11,150 bases of DNA from Chloroflexota bacterium (GTDB lineage Bacteria; Chloroflexota; Limnocylindria; Limnocylindrales; CSP1-4): positions 1 through 11,150 of the forward strand of contig JARXKQ010000020.1 in the NCBI GenBank assembly GCA_030271555.1. The letters are read 5' to 3'. Below are positions 1 through 7,139 of the stretch, piece by piece. Under the pieces are notes generated by a model. That model did no database searches. It saw only the letters and a list, made by a program, of their open reading frames with translations, and was not told the DNA's origin. The position numbers and the translations under genes are program-made. Numbering within the stretch: the first letter of the stretch is position 1; each line of letters starts with the position of its first letter.

Positions 1-256
1 TGCCCATATAGAAGATGCCCAGCGCCATCAGGGTGAGGACCCGCCGGCGCGACAGCGAGCGCAGGGCTCGCCGCTGGGCCGGCCAGATGAGCAGCCAGCC
101 CCATGACAGCAGCGCGGCAAAGATGAAGCGCCAGGTGATGAGCGTCATCCAGTCCAGGCCGTGGTCGTAGATGGGCCTGGCGAAGAGCGGACCGGAGCCA
201 AAGCCGCAGGCCGAGACGACGACCAGCCCTATGCCGACGAGCCGAGTTCGGTCCAT
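1..256 (-). CDS. EamA/DMT-superfamily permease, N-terminal part only
   Basis: Reading leftward from an ATG at 256 gives 85 codons with no stop before the window edge. The protein starts MDRTRLVGIGLVVVSACGFG, a first hydrophobic helix (about residues 6-24). After SGPLFARPIYDHGLDWMTLI comes a second hydrophobic stretch, TWRFIFAALLSWGWLLIW (about 41-58), then a basic loop QRRALRSLSRRR and the start of a third helix. The glycine-rich first helix, the G-x-G-P-x-F-A-x-P motif and the W-R-F at the head of helix 2 are typical of EamA (10-TMS drug/metabolite transporter) proteins. These are inner-membrane permeases for small metabolites. The substrate cannot be told, and more than two thirds of the protein is missing. 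The gene is divergent from the small gene at 283, with 26 bp between start codons. No SD is seen; a TACCCT box lies 9 nt upstream of the ATG. Confidence 0.75.
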   Translation of the reverse strand, partial: MDRTRLVGIGLVVVSACGFGSGPLFARPIYDHGLDWMTLITWRFIFAALLSWGWLLIWPAQRRALRSLSRRRVLTLMALGIFYMG

Positions 257-265
257 GAGCGTCCG

Positions 266-275
266 AGGGTAGACT
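266..275. promoter_or_regulatory. Overlapping divergent -10 elements (bidirectional promoter)
   Basis: The plus strand reads AGGGTAGACT. TAGACT (270-275) is a TANNNT -10 box ending 7 nt before the GTG at 283. On the minus strand, TACCCT (271 down to 266) is a TANNNT box ending 9 nt before the ATG at 256. The two boxes share the TA at 270-271. Both spacings would place transcription starts at or a few bases before the start codons, so both messages are predicted to be leaderless or nearly so. No clear -35 was recognised on either side. The call rests on position and the degenerate TANNNT match only. Confidence 0.45.
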
Positions 276-282
276 GCGGCCC

Positions 283-639
283 GTGAACGTGCGGGTGGTT
301 GCCGACGACCTGATCTGGCGCTCGCGTCTGGTCGCGGCCGTCGAGCGCGCCGGCGCTTCGCCGGTGGCTGGCGGCGAGGCCGCCGAAGTAGCGATCGTCG
401 ATCTGAATGGCCGCGCGTACGACGGCATTGCCGCGGTTGAGGCCGCTGTCGCAGGTGGCGCGACGGTGATCGCGGTCGCCCAGCACGAGGACAGCGAGAC
501 CCGCCGGCGCGCGCTGACCGCAGGAGCGCGGCGCGTCTTCTCCTACCAGAAGATGTTCAGCGACGGCCCGCAGGTCGTGGCTGACCTGCTCGCGGGCAAG
601 TTCGCGGCCCCGGCGGCGCCGGTGGAGGCGCACGCATGA
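283..639 (+). CDS. Small degenerate receiver-like (CheY-fold) protein
   Basis: This is a 118-residue soluble protein that alternates beta and alpha segments like a response-regulator receiver domain standing alone. Strand 1 (NVRVVADD) ends in an acidic pair, D8-D9. Strand 3 (EVAIVDL) ends in D40, at the phospho-acceptor position. Strand 4 is ATVIAVAQ, where the usual Thr/Ser is replaced by A65 or Q67. After the helix ETRRRALTAGARRVF, K90 lies a few residues past the usual lysine site. There is no output domain; the tail (about 105-118) is Ala/Pro-rich. Either it is a pseudo-receiver or the fold is only similar. The GTG start is chosen because a TAGACT box lies 7 nt upstream and no SD is present. 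The stop overlaps the start of the peptidase gene (ATGA at 636-639), so the two are translationally coupled. No partner kinase is visible. The ORF is sure; the fold is inferred from pattern. Confidence 0.7.
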   Translation: MNVRVVADDLIWRSRLVAAVERAGASPVAGGEAAEVAIVDLNGRAYDGIAAVEAAVAGGATVIAVAQHEDSETRRRALTAGARRVFSYQKMFSDGPQVVADLLAGKFAAPAAPVEAHA

Positions 640-1829
640 GCACCCACTCGATCCCGGCCGACCGGCACGCGACGCGTATCGCTCGCGCTCAAGCCGCGCT
701 GCCTGCGGAGGACGCATCGGCGCTCTTGCTGGGCGTTGGCGCGGACCTGCAGTACCTGACCGGCTACGGCGCCCACGAGCTCGAGCGGCTGACGATGCTG
801 GTCGTGCCGGCCATTGGCCGCGCCACGCTGATCGCCCCGCGGCTCGAGATGGCCCTCGCCCAGGCATGTACCGCCAGTGAGGCAAGGCTGATCGACCTTG
901 CCCCGTGGGAGGAAACCGACGATCCCTTTGCGCTGGTGGCCGCGCAGCTCGATGCCAGCGACAGCCGGCCAGAGATTCAGCTGGGTGCCCTGGGTGGCAC
1001 GTGGGGTCGCCTTGGAGGATTGCTGGTCAGCGATCGGTTGTGGGCGACATTCCTCCTCCGACTTCAGGCGACGCTGCCCGACGCGGCCTTTGGGCTCGCC
1101 TCGACGGTCATGACGACTATGCGCGCCGTAAAAGACGCGGAAGAGATCGAGTTGCTGCGCCGCGCAGCTCTCGCTGCGGATCGGGTCGTAGCGCAGATTG
1201 CGGCCGGGCCGTTGGTCGGACGGACCGAAGCCGAAGTCTCAAAAGAAGTCCTGGACCGCCTCGTGACCGAAGGCCACGACGAGGGCGATTTCGCGATCGT
1301 GGCCAGCGGACCTAACTCCGCGTCGCCGCATCACGGTCCCGGCCCACGGGTGATCGCGGCCGGCGAGCCCATCGTGCTCGACATTGGTGGCCGCCTGGAG
1401 GGCTACTGGTCCGACACGACGCGGACCCTGTGGGTCACCGGCGACGCTGACATCCGGCCCACCGATGAGTTCACCAAGCTCTTCGACACCCTGCACGGTG
1501 CCCAGGAGGCACAACGTGCCGCCGTGCGACCTGGGCTGGCCGCGGCCGAGCTTGACGCGGTTGGTCGCAAGATGATCGCCAAAGCGGGCTACGGCGAGAA
1601 CTTCATCCATCGCACGGGTCACGGGACCGGTCTCGACGGCCACGAGGATCCGTACATCGTGTCGAGCAACGAGGCGCCGCTCGTTGCCGGCAACGTCTTC
1701 AGCATCGAGCCCGGCATCTACATCGAGGGCAAGTTCGGCGCCCGCATCGAAGACCTGGTGGCCTGCGGCGTCAACGGCGTCGACGAGCTCAACGTCTCGT
1801 CGCGCGATCTGTACGTGGTGCGCGGCTGA
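636..1829 (+). CDS. M24 family metallopeptidase (Xaa-Pro aminopeptidase/dipeptidase-like)
   Basis: The product is a 397-residue cytoplasmic enzyme predicted to remove N-terminal residues before proline, or to split Xaa-Pro dipeptides, using a two-metal centre. Residues 10-155 form the creatinase-type N-terminal domain (LQYLTGYGAHELERLTMLVV). Residues 170-390 form the pita-bread M24 domain. All five expected metal ligands are visible: D249 (VLDIGG), D260 (YWSDTTRT), H329 (RTGHGTGLDGHEDP), E358 (FSIEPGIY) and E372 (ARIEDL). H232 in SASPHHGPG and H336 are the usual substrate-side histidines. Length is normal for a PepP/PepQ-like prokaryotic protein. Specificity (aminopeptidase or prolidase) cannot be decided, so no symbol is given. 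The ATG overlaps the preceding stop (ATGA), and the TGA overlaps the next start (TGATG), making it the middle gene of a coupled three-gene operon. No signal peptide or anomaly is seen. Confidence 0.93.
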   Translation: MSTHSIPADRHATRIARAQAALPAEDASALLLGVGADLQYLTGYGAHELERLTMLVVPAIGRATLIAPRLEMALAQACTASEARLIDLAPWEETDDPFALVAAQLDASDSRPEIQLGALGGTWGRLGGLLVSDRLWATFLLRLQATLPDAAFGLASTVMTTMRAVKDAEEIELLRRAALAADRVVAQIAAGPLVGRTEAEVSKEVLDRLVTEGHDEGDFAIVASGPNSASPHHGPGPRVIAAGEPIVLDIGGRLEGYWSDTTRTLWVTGDADIRPTDEFTKLFDTLHGAQEAQRAAVRPGLAAAELDAVGRKMIAKAGYGENFIHRTGHGTGLDGHEDPYIVSSNEAPLVAGNVFSIEPGIYIEGKFGARIEDLVACGVNGVDELNVSSRDLYVVRG

Positions 1830-2140
1830 TGGTTGCCGAAGAGACAACCGACGCCCAGCGCGGCCCGACCGCGGCGCAGTTCCGGCGCTTCATCAAGTCG
1901 CGGCCATACGTGCCACTCCATGAATTGCGGCGGCGCTTCGAGGTGCCGGGCGAACTTGACGACGTGACGCCGGTGGAGCTGGCCGGCCATGGCCACGTCT
2001 ACGTTGGTCTGCCGCCGCGCGAGGCGGAGTTCATCGTGACACTTGTGCGCGATGCCGACATCGGCGTCGAGCTCTCACGCGACCCCGACGTGCCAATCGT
2101 TGTCGGCGTCTTCCCGATGAGGCCCGTCACCCGCTCCTGA
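1829..2140 (+). CDS. Uncharacterised 103-residue protein, third gene of the M24 operon
   Basis: I do not recognise this family. It is a soluble, charged protein of 103 residues. After a polar N-terminus comes an amphipathic region, [20 protein letters not shown] (about 15-34). [18 protein letters not shown] (35-51) follows and could be a small helix-turn-helix-like or helical module. Three predicted beta segments are then HVYVGL (56-61), EFIVTLV (67-73) and PIVVGVFPM (89-97), linked by [14 protein letters not shown]. Codon use matches the neighbours. The start overlaps the peptidase stop by one base (TGATG), so translation is very likely coupled. That overlap is the main support for the gene and its start. 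No cysteines, membrane segment or signal peptide are present. Co-occurrence with the peptidase and the receiver-like protein suggests a shared but unknown role. Confidence 0.72.
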   Translation: MVAEETTDAQRGPTAAQFRRFIKSRPYVPLHELRRRFEVPGELDDVTPVELAGHGHVYVGLPPREAEFIVTLVRDADIGVELSRDPDVPIVVGVFPMRPVTRS

Positions 2141-2150
2141 AGGTCGCAGC

Positions 2151-2163
2151 CGTCAGCGTGACG
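2151..2163. repeat. Short perfect inverted repeat upstream of copA
   Basis: CGTCA, GCG, TGACG forms a 5-bp stem with a 3-base loop. It lies 11 bp after the stop of the 103-residue gene and 7 bp before the TATACT box of copA. No T-run follows, so it is a poor intrinsic terminator. It could be a weak RNA hairpin at the end of the upstream message, an extra protein-binding half-site pair, or chance. Confidence 0.3.
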
Positions 2164-2169
2164 TCGGCC

Positions 2170-2190
2170 GTATACTAGGGGGGAGTATGC
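2170..2190 (+). promoter_or_regulatory. copA promoter -10 and CsoR-type copper operator overlapping the start codon
   Basis: A 21-bp imperfect palindrome has arms GTATACT (2170-2176) and AGTATGC (2184-2190), matching at six of seven positions, around a central AGGGGGG. A G/C-tract flanked by ATA-rich inverted arms is the known pattern of operators bound by CsoR-family Cu(I)-sensing repressors. TATACT (2171-2176) is also a good -10 box. Transcription would begin near 2183, giving a leader of only a few bases. The G-run could double as an SD, although its spacing to the ATG at 2187 is short. A repressor bound here would cover the -10 box and the start codon. No csoR gene is in the window, so the regulator would be encoded elsewhere. 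Confidence 0.6.
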
Positions 2191-4547
2191 AAGCAACCCC
2201 CGCGGCCAAGCCCGCCCAGACGCCGCCGGCGGCGCCCGATTTCCCGCAGATCGAGCTGACGCTGCCGATTGAGGGCATGACCTGCGCGTCCTGCGTTAAC
2301 CGTGTCGAGCGCTTCCTGCGCAAGACCGACGGTGTGCTCGAGGCGAACGTCAACCTCGCGACCGAGCAGGCGCGGGTGCGCTTCGACCCCACGCTCGTGG
2401 GCCGCGACGAGCTCAACCGCGCAGTAGTCGCGGCGGGCTACGCCGTGCGGCCTGAGGCGCCGGCGGCGCAGATCAGCGATGCGCTGGACGGCGCGGCTGA
2501 AGCTGACGCCGCGCGGCGGCAGACCGAAACGCGCCGCCTTGGGCAGGAAGCGGCAGCCGCGATCGCGACCGGTCTGGCGATGATGGCGCTGGCGCTCTGG
2601 CCCACGCCGCTGCTGCCGTTGGCGCAGCTCAACTGGCTGCTCTTGGTGCCGGCGACGATCGTCCAGTTCGGGCTGGGCCGGCGGTTCTACATCGCCGCGC
2701 TGCGCGGGGCGCGCCACGGCTCGACCAACATGAGCACGCTCGTGGTGCTGGGCACGACGGCCGCGTGGCTGTATTCGGCGGCGATCACTGTCTGGCCCAG
2801 CCTGGTTGCCGGCGCGGGCATCGAGGCCATGACCTACTTCGACAGTGCCGCGGTCATCATCGGCCTGGTTCTGGCCGGGCGGTGGCTGGAGGCGCGCGCC
2901 AAATCGGCGACGATCGGCGCGGTGCGCCGCCTGGCTGGGCTGCAGCCGCGCGTCGCCCGGGTGGTGCGCGATGGCGCCGAGCTGGACGTGGCGCTGGCCA
3001 GCGTGCAGGCCGGTGACATCGTTCGCGTCCGGCCGGGCGAGAAGGTCCCCGTCGACGGGGTGGTCATCGAGGGCTCGTCGGCCGTCGACGAGTCGATGCT
3101 GACCGGCGAAGCGATGCCCGTCGCCAAGGGACCTGCCGACGAGGTCATAGGGGCGACGCTCAACACGAGTGGCACTTTCCTGTTCCGCGCCACGCGCGTC
3201 GGGCGCGACACTGTGCTGGCGCAGATCGTTCGCCTGGTCGAGCAGGCGCAGGGCTCCAAGGCGCCCATCCAGCGCCTCGCCGACGCCGTAACCGGCTGGT
3301 TCGTACCGGCGGTGCTGGCGCTCGCGCTCGCGACGTTCGTCGTGTGGCTGGTCGCCGGTCCTGAGCCGAAAACAACGTTCGCGCTGGTGAACCTGATCAG
3401 CGTCCTCGTTATTGCCTGCCCATGCGCGATGGGCCTTGCGACGCCCACCGCGATCATGGTTGGGACCGGCCGTGGCGCCGAGGTAGGCATCCTGATCCGC
3501 GGCGGCGAGGCGCTCCAGAGCGCCGAGCACGTGGACACCGTCGTGTTCGACAAGACCGGCACGCTGACCCGCGGCCGGCCGGCGCTCGCTGAGATCGTGC
3601 CCGCCGCCGGTGTCGAGCAAGCCGAGCTGCTCCGAGTTGCCGCGGCCGTCGAAAAGGGCAGCGAGCATCCGTTGGCCGCTGCAATCCTCGAGGGCGCCGC
3701 CGCGCACGCCGTTACCGCGCCATCAGCAACAGGCTTTGAGGCCGCGGCCGGGTATGGCGCGCATGCGCACATTGACGACCGCGTCGCGATCGTCGGCAGC
3801 GCGCGTCTCATGCGCGACCACGAGATCGATCTCACGCCATTGATGGACGCCGCTCAGCGCGCGGCCGCGGCCGCCCAGACCCCCGTTTTCGTCGCGTTCG
3901 ACGGCCGGCTGCTGGGCATGTTGGCCATCGCCGATCCAATTCGGCCAGAAGCGGCGACGGCCATCGCCGATCTCCAGCGCAGCGGTCGGACTACATGGCT
4001 GCTGACCGGTGACCAGCGGTTGGTCGGTGAGTCGGTAGCCCGCCAGGTCGGCATCCCGCTGGAGAACGTCATTGCCGACGTGCGCCCGGCCGATAAGGCG
4101 GCACAGATCAAGACGCTCCAGCAGCAGGGCAAGAAGGTCGCGATGGTGGGCGACGGTATCAACGATGCGCCGGCGCTCGCCCAGGCCGATCTGGGCGTGG
4201 CCATTGGCACCGGCACGGACGTGGCCATGGAAGCGTCTGATGTCACGCTGGTCGGCGGTGACCCGCGGCTGGTCGCGACGGCCATCAGCCTCTCGGCCCA
4301 GACGATGCGCATCATTCGCCAGAACCTCTTCTGGGCGTTCGCCTACAACGTCGTCTTGATCCCAGTGGCGATGGGCGTCCTGTACCCGTTCACAGGCATG
4401 CTGCTCGACCCCATCCTGGCGGCAGGCGCGATGGCGTTCAGCTCGGTCAGCGTCGTCGCGAACTCGCTCCGGCTACGCCGTTTCCAGCCGCCCATCGCAC
4501 CAGTCACAGCGCGCGCGGCAGAGCCCGCGATGAGGCCCGCCGGCTAG
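2187..4547 (+). CDS. copA: Cu(I)-exporting P1B-type ATPase CopA
   Basis: The product is a 786-residue inner-membrane pump that exports monovalent copper from the cytoplasm using ATP. One N-terminal heavy-metal-associated domain (about 22-88) carries GMTCASC with C33 and C36. The transmembrane region follows. The actuator loop has TGE at 306-308. The membrane metal site has C411-P-C413 in [14 protein letters not shown]. The phosphorylation site is D455 in DKTGTLT. The nucleotide domain has SEHP (H494), and the hinge is GDGINDAP (655-662). The last two helices hold Y720-N721 and M749-x-x-S752-S753, the residues marking Cu(I)-type (P1B-1) pumps rather than Zn/Cd or Co pumps. The length is typical for a one-HMA CopA and the gene looks intact. 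It stands alone, 46 bp after the upstream operon, with its own promoter/operator. No copZ or csoR is adjacent. Confidence 0.96.
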   Translation: MQATPAAKPAQTPPAAPDFPQIELTLPIEGMTCASCVNRVERFLRKTDGVLEANVNLATEQARVRFDPTLVGRDELNRAVVAAGYAVRPEAPAAQISDALDGAAEADAARRQTETRRLGQEAAAAIATGLAMMALALWPTPLLPLAQLNWLLLVPATIVQFGLGRRFYIAALRGARHGSTNMSTLVVLGTTAAWLYSAAITVWPSLVAGAGIEAMTYFDSAAVIIGLVLAGRWLEARAKSATIGAVRRLAGLQPRVARVVRDGAELDVALASVQAGDIVRVRPGEKVPVDGVVIEGSSAVDESMLTGEAMPVAKGPADEVIGATLNTSGTFLFRATRVGRDTVLAQIVRLVEQAQGSKAPIQRLADAVTGWFVPAVLALALATFVVWLVAGPEPKTTFALVNLISVLVIACPCAMGLATPTAIMVGTGRGAEVGILIRGGEALQSAEHVDTVVFDKTGTLTRGRPALAEIVPAAGVEQAELLRVAAAVEKGSEHPLAAAILEGAAAHAVTAPSATGFEAAAGYGAHAHIDDRVAIVGSARLMRDHEIDLTPLMDAAQRAAAAAQTPVFVAFDGRLLGMLAIADPIRPEAATAIADLQRSGRTTWLLTGDQRLVGESVARQVGIPLENVIADVRPADKAAQIKTLQQQGKKVAMVGDGINDAPALAQADLGVAIGTGTDVAMEASDVTLVGGDPRLVATAISLSAQTMRIIRQNLFWAFAYNVVLIPVAMGVLYPFTGMLLDPILAAGAMAFSSVSVVANSLRLRRFQPPIAPVTARAAEPAMRPAG

Positions 4548-4596
4548 CCCACACCTGACAGTACCGCTCCGGGCCGGACCAAGGTGACATGGCCCA

Positions 4597-4621
4597 CCGA
4601 CCACCCGCTGGGTACGGTCGG
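4597..4621. repeat. Bulged inverted repeat just upstream of the SpoIID-type gene
   Basis: CCGACC (4597-4602) plus ACCC (4603-4606), a GCT loop, GGGT (4610-4613), a two-base AC bulge and GGTCGG (4616-4621) form a 10-bp stem with one bulge. It occupies the 79-bp gap between the copA stop and the GTG at 4627. No T-run follows. On a read-through copA message it would fold into a stable hairpin and could act as a terminator or insulator. As DNA it overlaps the presumed -10 box of the next gene and could be an operator. The pairing is seen directly; the function is inferred. Confidence 0.45.
4613..4618 (+). promoter_or_regulatory. Candidate -10 box for the SpoIID-type gene
   Basis: TACGGT fits TANNNT and ends 8 nt before the GTG at 4627, the spacing expected for a leaderless message. 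No convincing -35 is seen at 16-18 bp. A GTGACA hexamer at 4584 is 23 bp away, too far. A GGAG lies at 4620-4623 but is only 3 nt from the start codon, too close for a normal SD. Confidence 0.35.
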
Positions 4622-4626
4622 AGCGA

Positions 4627-7029
4627 GTGGGAAATCTCGTTTTGCACACACGCGGCCGGCTCGCGCTGGTTGGCTTCCTGGTGGCCCTTTCGGTGTGCGC
4701 GCCGGCATTTGTGGCCGCCAGTCAGTCCTCTGCCGTCAAACCCGCCGCGGATGCATGGGTCAACGCCGCACAGCCAACGCTGAACTACGGCGCGGACCCG
4801 ACTCTGCGGGTCAGGGCCGGCATCGCCGGGGCCTATATGCGCTTCAAGGTTGCGAAGTGGGTCGGCCAGCCCGCTGATGGGCTGGACCTGCGCCTGGCAG
4901 CGCTCACCGGCGACACCTCCACGCTCGCGCTGAGCGAGGTGCCTGGCGGCTGGCCGGAAACGGGCATTACCTACGTGACTCGACCCGCGCCGCTCGACGC
5001 ACTCGTGGTACGCGGCAGCCTCGCCGCGGATGGCGTCCATTTCCCGCTGGGTGCCTTTTTCGATGGCGGCGTGGTCGATCGCAACTACATCTCGTTGCGC
5101 GTCACCAACGACGCGGCGAGCGTCGTCACCTTCTCGTCCCGCGAAGGGACCGCGCCGCCGCTGCTGACAATGGGCGCGGCACCCGGTGAAGCGGCCCTCG
5201 CGGCCGTGGCCGACACCTATACGACGCCGGTAAAGCCGGACTCCAACTACGGCACGGTGACCCGCCTGGCTGTGGACGGCGATCCACAGGCCGAGGCGTA
5301 CCTGACGTTCGATACGTCGGCCTGGCTGGGGCGGCGCGTTGGCAGCGTTGCGCTGCAACTGAGTCTGCGCGACACCGCCGGCGGTGGCGTGACGGTTTAT
5401 CGCGTCGATCCTGTGTGGGACGAGCTGACCCTCACATGGAACACGGCGACGCTCGCTGGGACCGCGGTGGCCACTGTGGCAGAAGCGCGACCCAGCGGCC
5501 TGGCCACGATCGACGTGACCGGCGCGTTCACCGACGGCATCATTGATAGCCCGCGGCTGTCGCTGCACCTGGTGACGGCCAACGCGGACGGCTTCCTCTT
5601 CTCGTCGCGCGAGGGGGGCGCGCCTGCAGCCCTGGTTATGACGCCGCGATCGCCGACCATCGGGCCTGGACCCACACCAACGCCATCGCCCACTCCGACG
5701 CCCACGCGGTCGCCTTCGCCGACGCCAACCGGCACGCCCACGGCCACACCCACGCGAACGCCGACTCCCACGCCTACTCCCACGGCTGCTCCAACCGCAA
5801 CACCCACGGCGACACCGAACCCCACGCCGACACCTGAGCCGCTGTTCCACTTCAACGGCCAGGGCTCCGATCACGGTGTGGGCATGTCGCAGTACGGCGC
5901 CCGTGGCAGGGCGGCGGCCGGCCAGACGTACGACGTGATCCTGGCCCACTACTACACCGGCACGACCCTTGGTTCGCTCGATCCCACTCAGCCGATTCGA
6001 GTCCTGCTCAACTCGGCGTACACGCCCACCCCGACGGCCCCAGCGCGCATCGTGGCCCGACTCGGGCCCTGGACGAGCGCCGCGTTCGTTGACGAGCTCG
6101 GCACGCAGCTGGTGTTCCCGACCGATTCGTACGTCGACCTGATGCCGTCCGACACGGGCTGGTACGCCACTGTTTACGACTCGACCGGGGCCACTCTCGC
6201 GACGACCGCCGCGACCGACTTCACCGTTAGCCCGGCCGATCCGCTCACCCGGCTCCAGATGACGTGGCGCTCATCGCTCCCGCGCTACGTCCTGTATCGC
6301 GGTTCCATGCGCTTGCTGGTCAACGGCTCGGCGGTCGAGGCGATCAACACCGTCTCCATGGACGACTACGTGAAGGGCGTCGTGCCTGCGGAGATGCCGC
6401 CACTGTGGCCGTTGGAGGCGGTAAAGACGCAGGCAGTTGCGTCGCGCTCCTATGGCTACCGCCACCTGCATCCCGAACGCAACTTCGACGTTGTGCCCAC
6501 GTCGAGCAACCAGGTCTACGGCGGCGTGTCACTCGAGCATCCGCGCTCCAACCAGGCGGTCGACGAGACTTCCGGCCAGGTCGCCATGTACGACGGGGCG
6601 CCCATCCTGGCCTACTTCTTCACCGTCGCCGGCGGCTACACCGAGAACAATGAGTACGCCTGGCCAAGTGCGGCGGGCAAGGTCACCGGCACGCCAATCC
6701 CGTACCTGCGTGGCGTGCCCGATTACGACGAGAACGGCCTTGCCTACGACCGCAATGCGGCCGGTTTCGCGTGGCAGAGTGACTCGTTCACGTGGGCCCA
6801 GCTGAGCGCGTGGCTGGCGTTGGACTCGCGCACCAATGTCGGGACGTTGAGCGACATCCAGTTCAAGCGCGGCGTGTCCGGCCGCGCCTACTGCCTGACC
6901 CTCGTCGGCAGCTCGCGCACGGTCAACGTGTCGGGCCAGGTGTTCAAGATTGTTTTCAACACGAACAACGACAGCAGCGCGGACCTCAACAGCGCCATGT
7001 TCTTCCTCGAGGCGGAGCCCACGCCTTAG
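4627..7029 (+). CDS. Secreted SpoIID/LytB-type protein with two DNRLRE domains and a Pro/Thr linker
   Basis: The predicted protein is an exported 800-residue cell-wall protein. A basic start (R9, R11) and the hydrophobic [20 protein letters not shown] give a signal peptide cut near residue 32. Two DNRLRE (carbohydrate-binding-like) repeats follow at about 40-183 and 192-338. Each has a nearby N-Y-G ([16 protein letters not shown]) and a matching ending ([24 protein letters not shown]). Residues 348-405 are an almost pure Pro/Thr linker. The C-terminal part begins [14 protein letters not shown] (416-429) and ILAHYYTGT (438-446), followed by the SpoIID core: [20 protein letters not shown] with E589 at the catalytic-glutamate position, [12 protein letters not shown] and TSSNQVYGG (625-633). 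SpoIID-family proteins cleave peptidoglycan glycan strands or act with amidases (LytB). A signal peptide and linker without sporulation genes nearby suggest a vegetative wall role. The GTG start is chosen for the signal peptide and the TACGGT box 8 nt upstream. Confidence 0.88.
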   Translation: MGNLVLHTRGRLALVGFLVALSVCAPAFVAASQSSAVKPAADAWVNAAQPTLNYGADPTLRVRAGIAGAYMRFKVAKWVGQPADGLDLRLAALTGDTSTLALSEVPGGWPETGITYVTRPAPLDALVVRGSLAADGVHFPLGAFFDGGVVDRNYISLRVTNDAASVVTFSSREGTAPPLLTMGAAPGEAALAAVADTYTTPVKPDSNYGTVTRLAVDGDPQAEAYLTFDTSAWLGRRVGSVALQLSLRDTAGGGVTVYRVDPVWDELTLTWNTATLAGTAVATVAEARPSGLATIDVTGAFTDGIIDSPRLSLHLVTANADGFLFSSREGGAPAALVMTPRSPTIGPGPTPTPSPTPTPTRSPSPTPTGTPTATPTRTPTPTPTPTAAPTATPTATPNPTPTPEPLFHFNGQGSDHGVGMSQYGARGRAAAGQTYDVILAHYYTGTTLGSLDPTQPIRVLLNSAYTPTPTAPARIVARLGPWTSAAFVDELGTQLVFPTDSYVDLMPSDTGWYATVYDSTGATLATTAATDFTVSPADPLTRLQMTWRSSLPRYVLYRGSMRLLVNGSAVEAINTVSMDDYVKGVVPAEMPPLWPLEAVKTQAVASRSYGYRHLHPERNFDVVPTSSNQVYGGVSLEHPRSNQAVDETSGQVAMYDGAPILAYFFTVAGGYTENNEYAWPSAAGKVTGTPIPYLRGVPDYDENGLAYDRNAAGFAWQSDSFTWAQLSAWLALDSRTNVGTLSDIQFKRGVSGRAYCLTLVGSSRTVNVSGQVFKIVFNTNNDSSADLNSAMFFLEAEPTP
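5668..5841 (+). repeat. Low-complexity Pro/Thr-coding repeat (linker)
   Basis: About 58 codons, mostly CCN-ACN pairs (cccacg, ccgact and similar), encode a Pro/Thr linker with occasional Ser, Ala, Arg, Gly and Asn. It separates the two DNRLRE domains from the SpoIID part. Synonymous third bases vary, so the DNA is not a perfect tandem array and selection seems to act on the peptide. Such linkers are common in secreted wall proteins of Chloroflexota and Actinomycetota. They are often O-glycosylated and their length varies between strains. Confidence 0.85.
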
Positions 7030-7080
7030 CCCGAAGGCCACGGGTGCGTGGCGCGGCGCGAACAGTCTTAGCTCCGCAGT

Positions 7081-7094
7081 CGCCCCTCGGGGCG
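7081..7094 (+). terminator. GC hairpin downstream of the SpoIID-type gene (possible terminator)
   Basis: CGCCC, CTCG loop, GGGCG is a perfect 5-bp GC stem with a tetraloop, starting 52 nt after the TAG at 7027-7029. No T-run follows (next bases CTGCTG), so it is not a classic intrinsic terminator. In a genome this GC-rich it may still stop or stabilise the message end. Confidence 0.3.
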
Positions 7095-7103
7095 CTGCTG
7101 CGC

Positions 7104-7117
7104 GCTTCGATTGAAGC
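7104..7117. repeat. Second small hairpin in the 7030-7167 gap
   Basis: GCTTC, GATT loop, GAAGC is a perfect 5-bp inverted repeat ten bases after the GC hairpin. Its right arm overlaps the proposed -35 (TTGAAG) of the thioesterase gene. It may be a minor regulatory site or chance. Apart from the two hairpins and the promoter, I see nothing in this 138-bp gap. Confidence 0.25.
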
Positions 7118-7139
7118 CCCGCTCGCGCGGTGCTGCAAT
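7111..7139 (+). promoter_or_regulatory. Candidate sigma-70-type promoter for the thioesterase gene
   Basis: TTGAAG (7111-7116) and TGCAAT (7134-7139) are separated by exactly 17 bp. Each matches four of six positions of the TTGACA/TATAAT consensus. Transcription would start near 7146, leaving about a 22-nt leader before the ATG at 7168. No clear SD is present. A weaker alternative is GATGAT at 7154-7159, ending 8 nt before the ATG, which would give a leaderless message. Confidence 0.4.

Noticed and set aside
2175..3707. Long open frame on the minus strand opposite copA (about 510 codons)
   Set aside because: It is rich in Arg, Gly, Gln and His with no recognisable domain, and lies wholly antisense to a well-supported copA. 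Such frames are expected opposite GC-rich genes.
4584..4618. Possible -35/-10 pair GTGACA and TACGGT
   Set aside because: The spacer is 23 bp, well outside the 16-18 bp expected for sigma-70-type promoters.
4688..4698. Possible lipobox (L-S-V-C24) in the SpoIID-type protein
   Set aside because: Val at the position before Cys is unfavourable for lipoprotein signal peptidase, and an ordinary signal-peptidase I site fits near residue 32.
4589..4783. Short frame starting at an ATG preceded by AAGGTG, overlapping the SpoIID-type gene start
   Set aside because: It has a passable SD, but the 64-residue product is Trp/Arg-rich with no pattern, and it overlaps the signal-peptide coding region of a clear gene in another frame.
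5668..5841. Possible CRISPR or tandem DNA repeat
   Set aside because: It is irregular at the DNA level and encodes a Pro/Thr linker in frame; there are no spacers or palindromic repeat units.
4504..5949. Minus-strand open frame of about 480 codons opposite the SpoIID-type gene
   Set aside because: It has Arg/Gly-rich low-complexity composition, no motif and no plausible start signal. The opposite strand has a clear signal peptide and domains.
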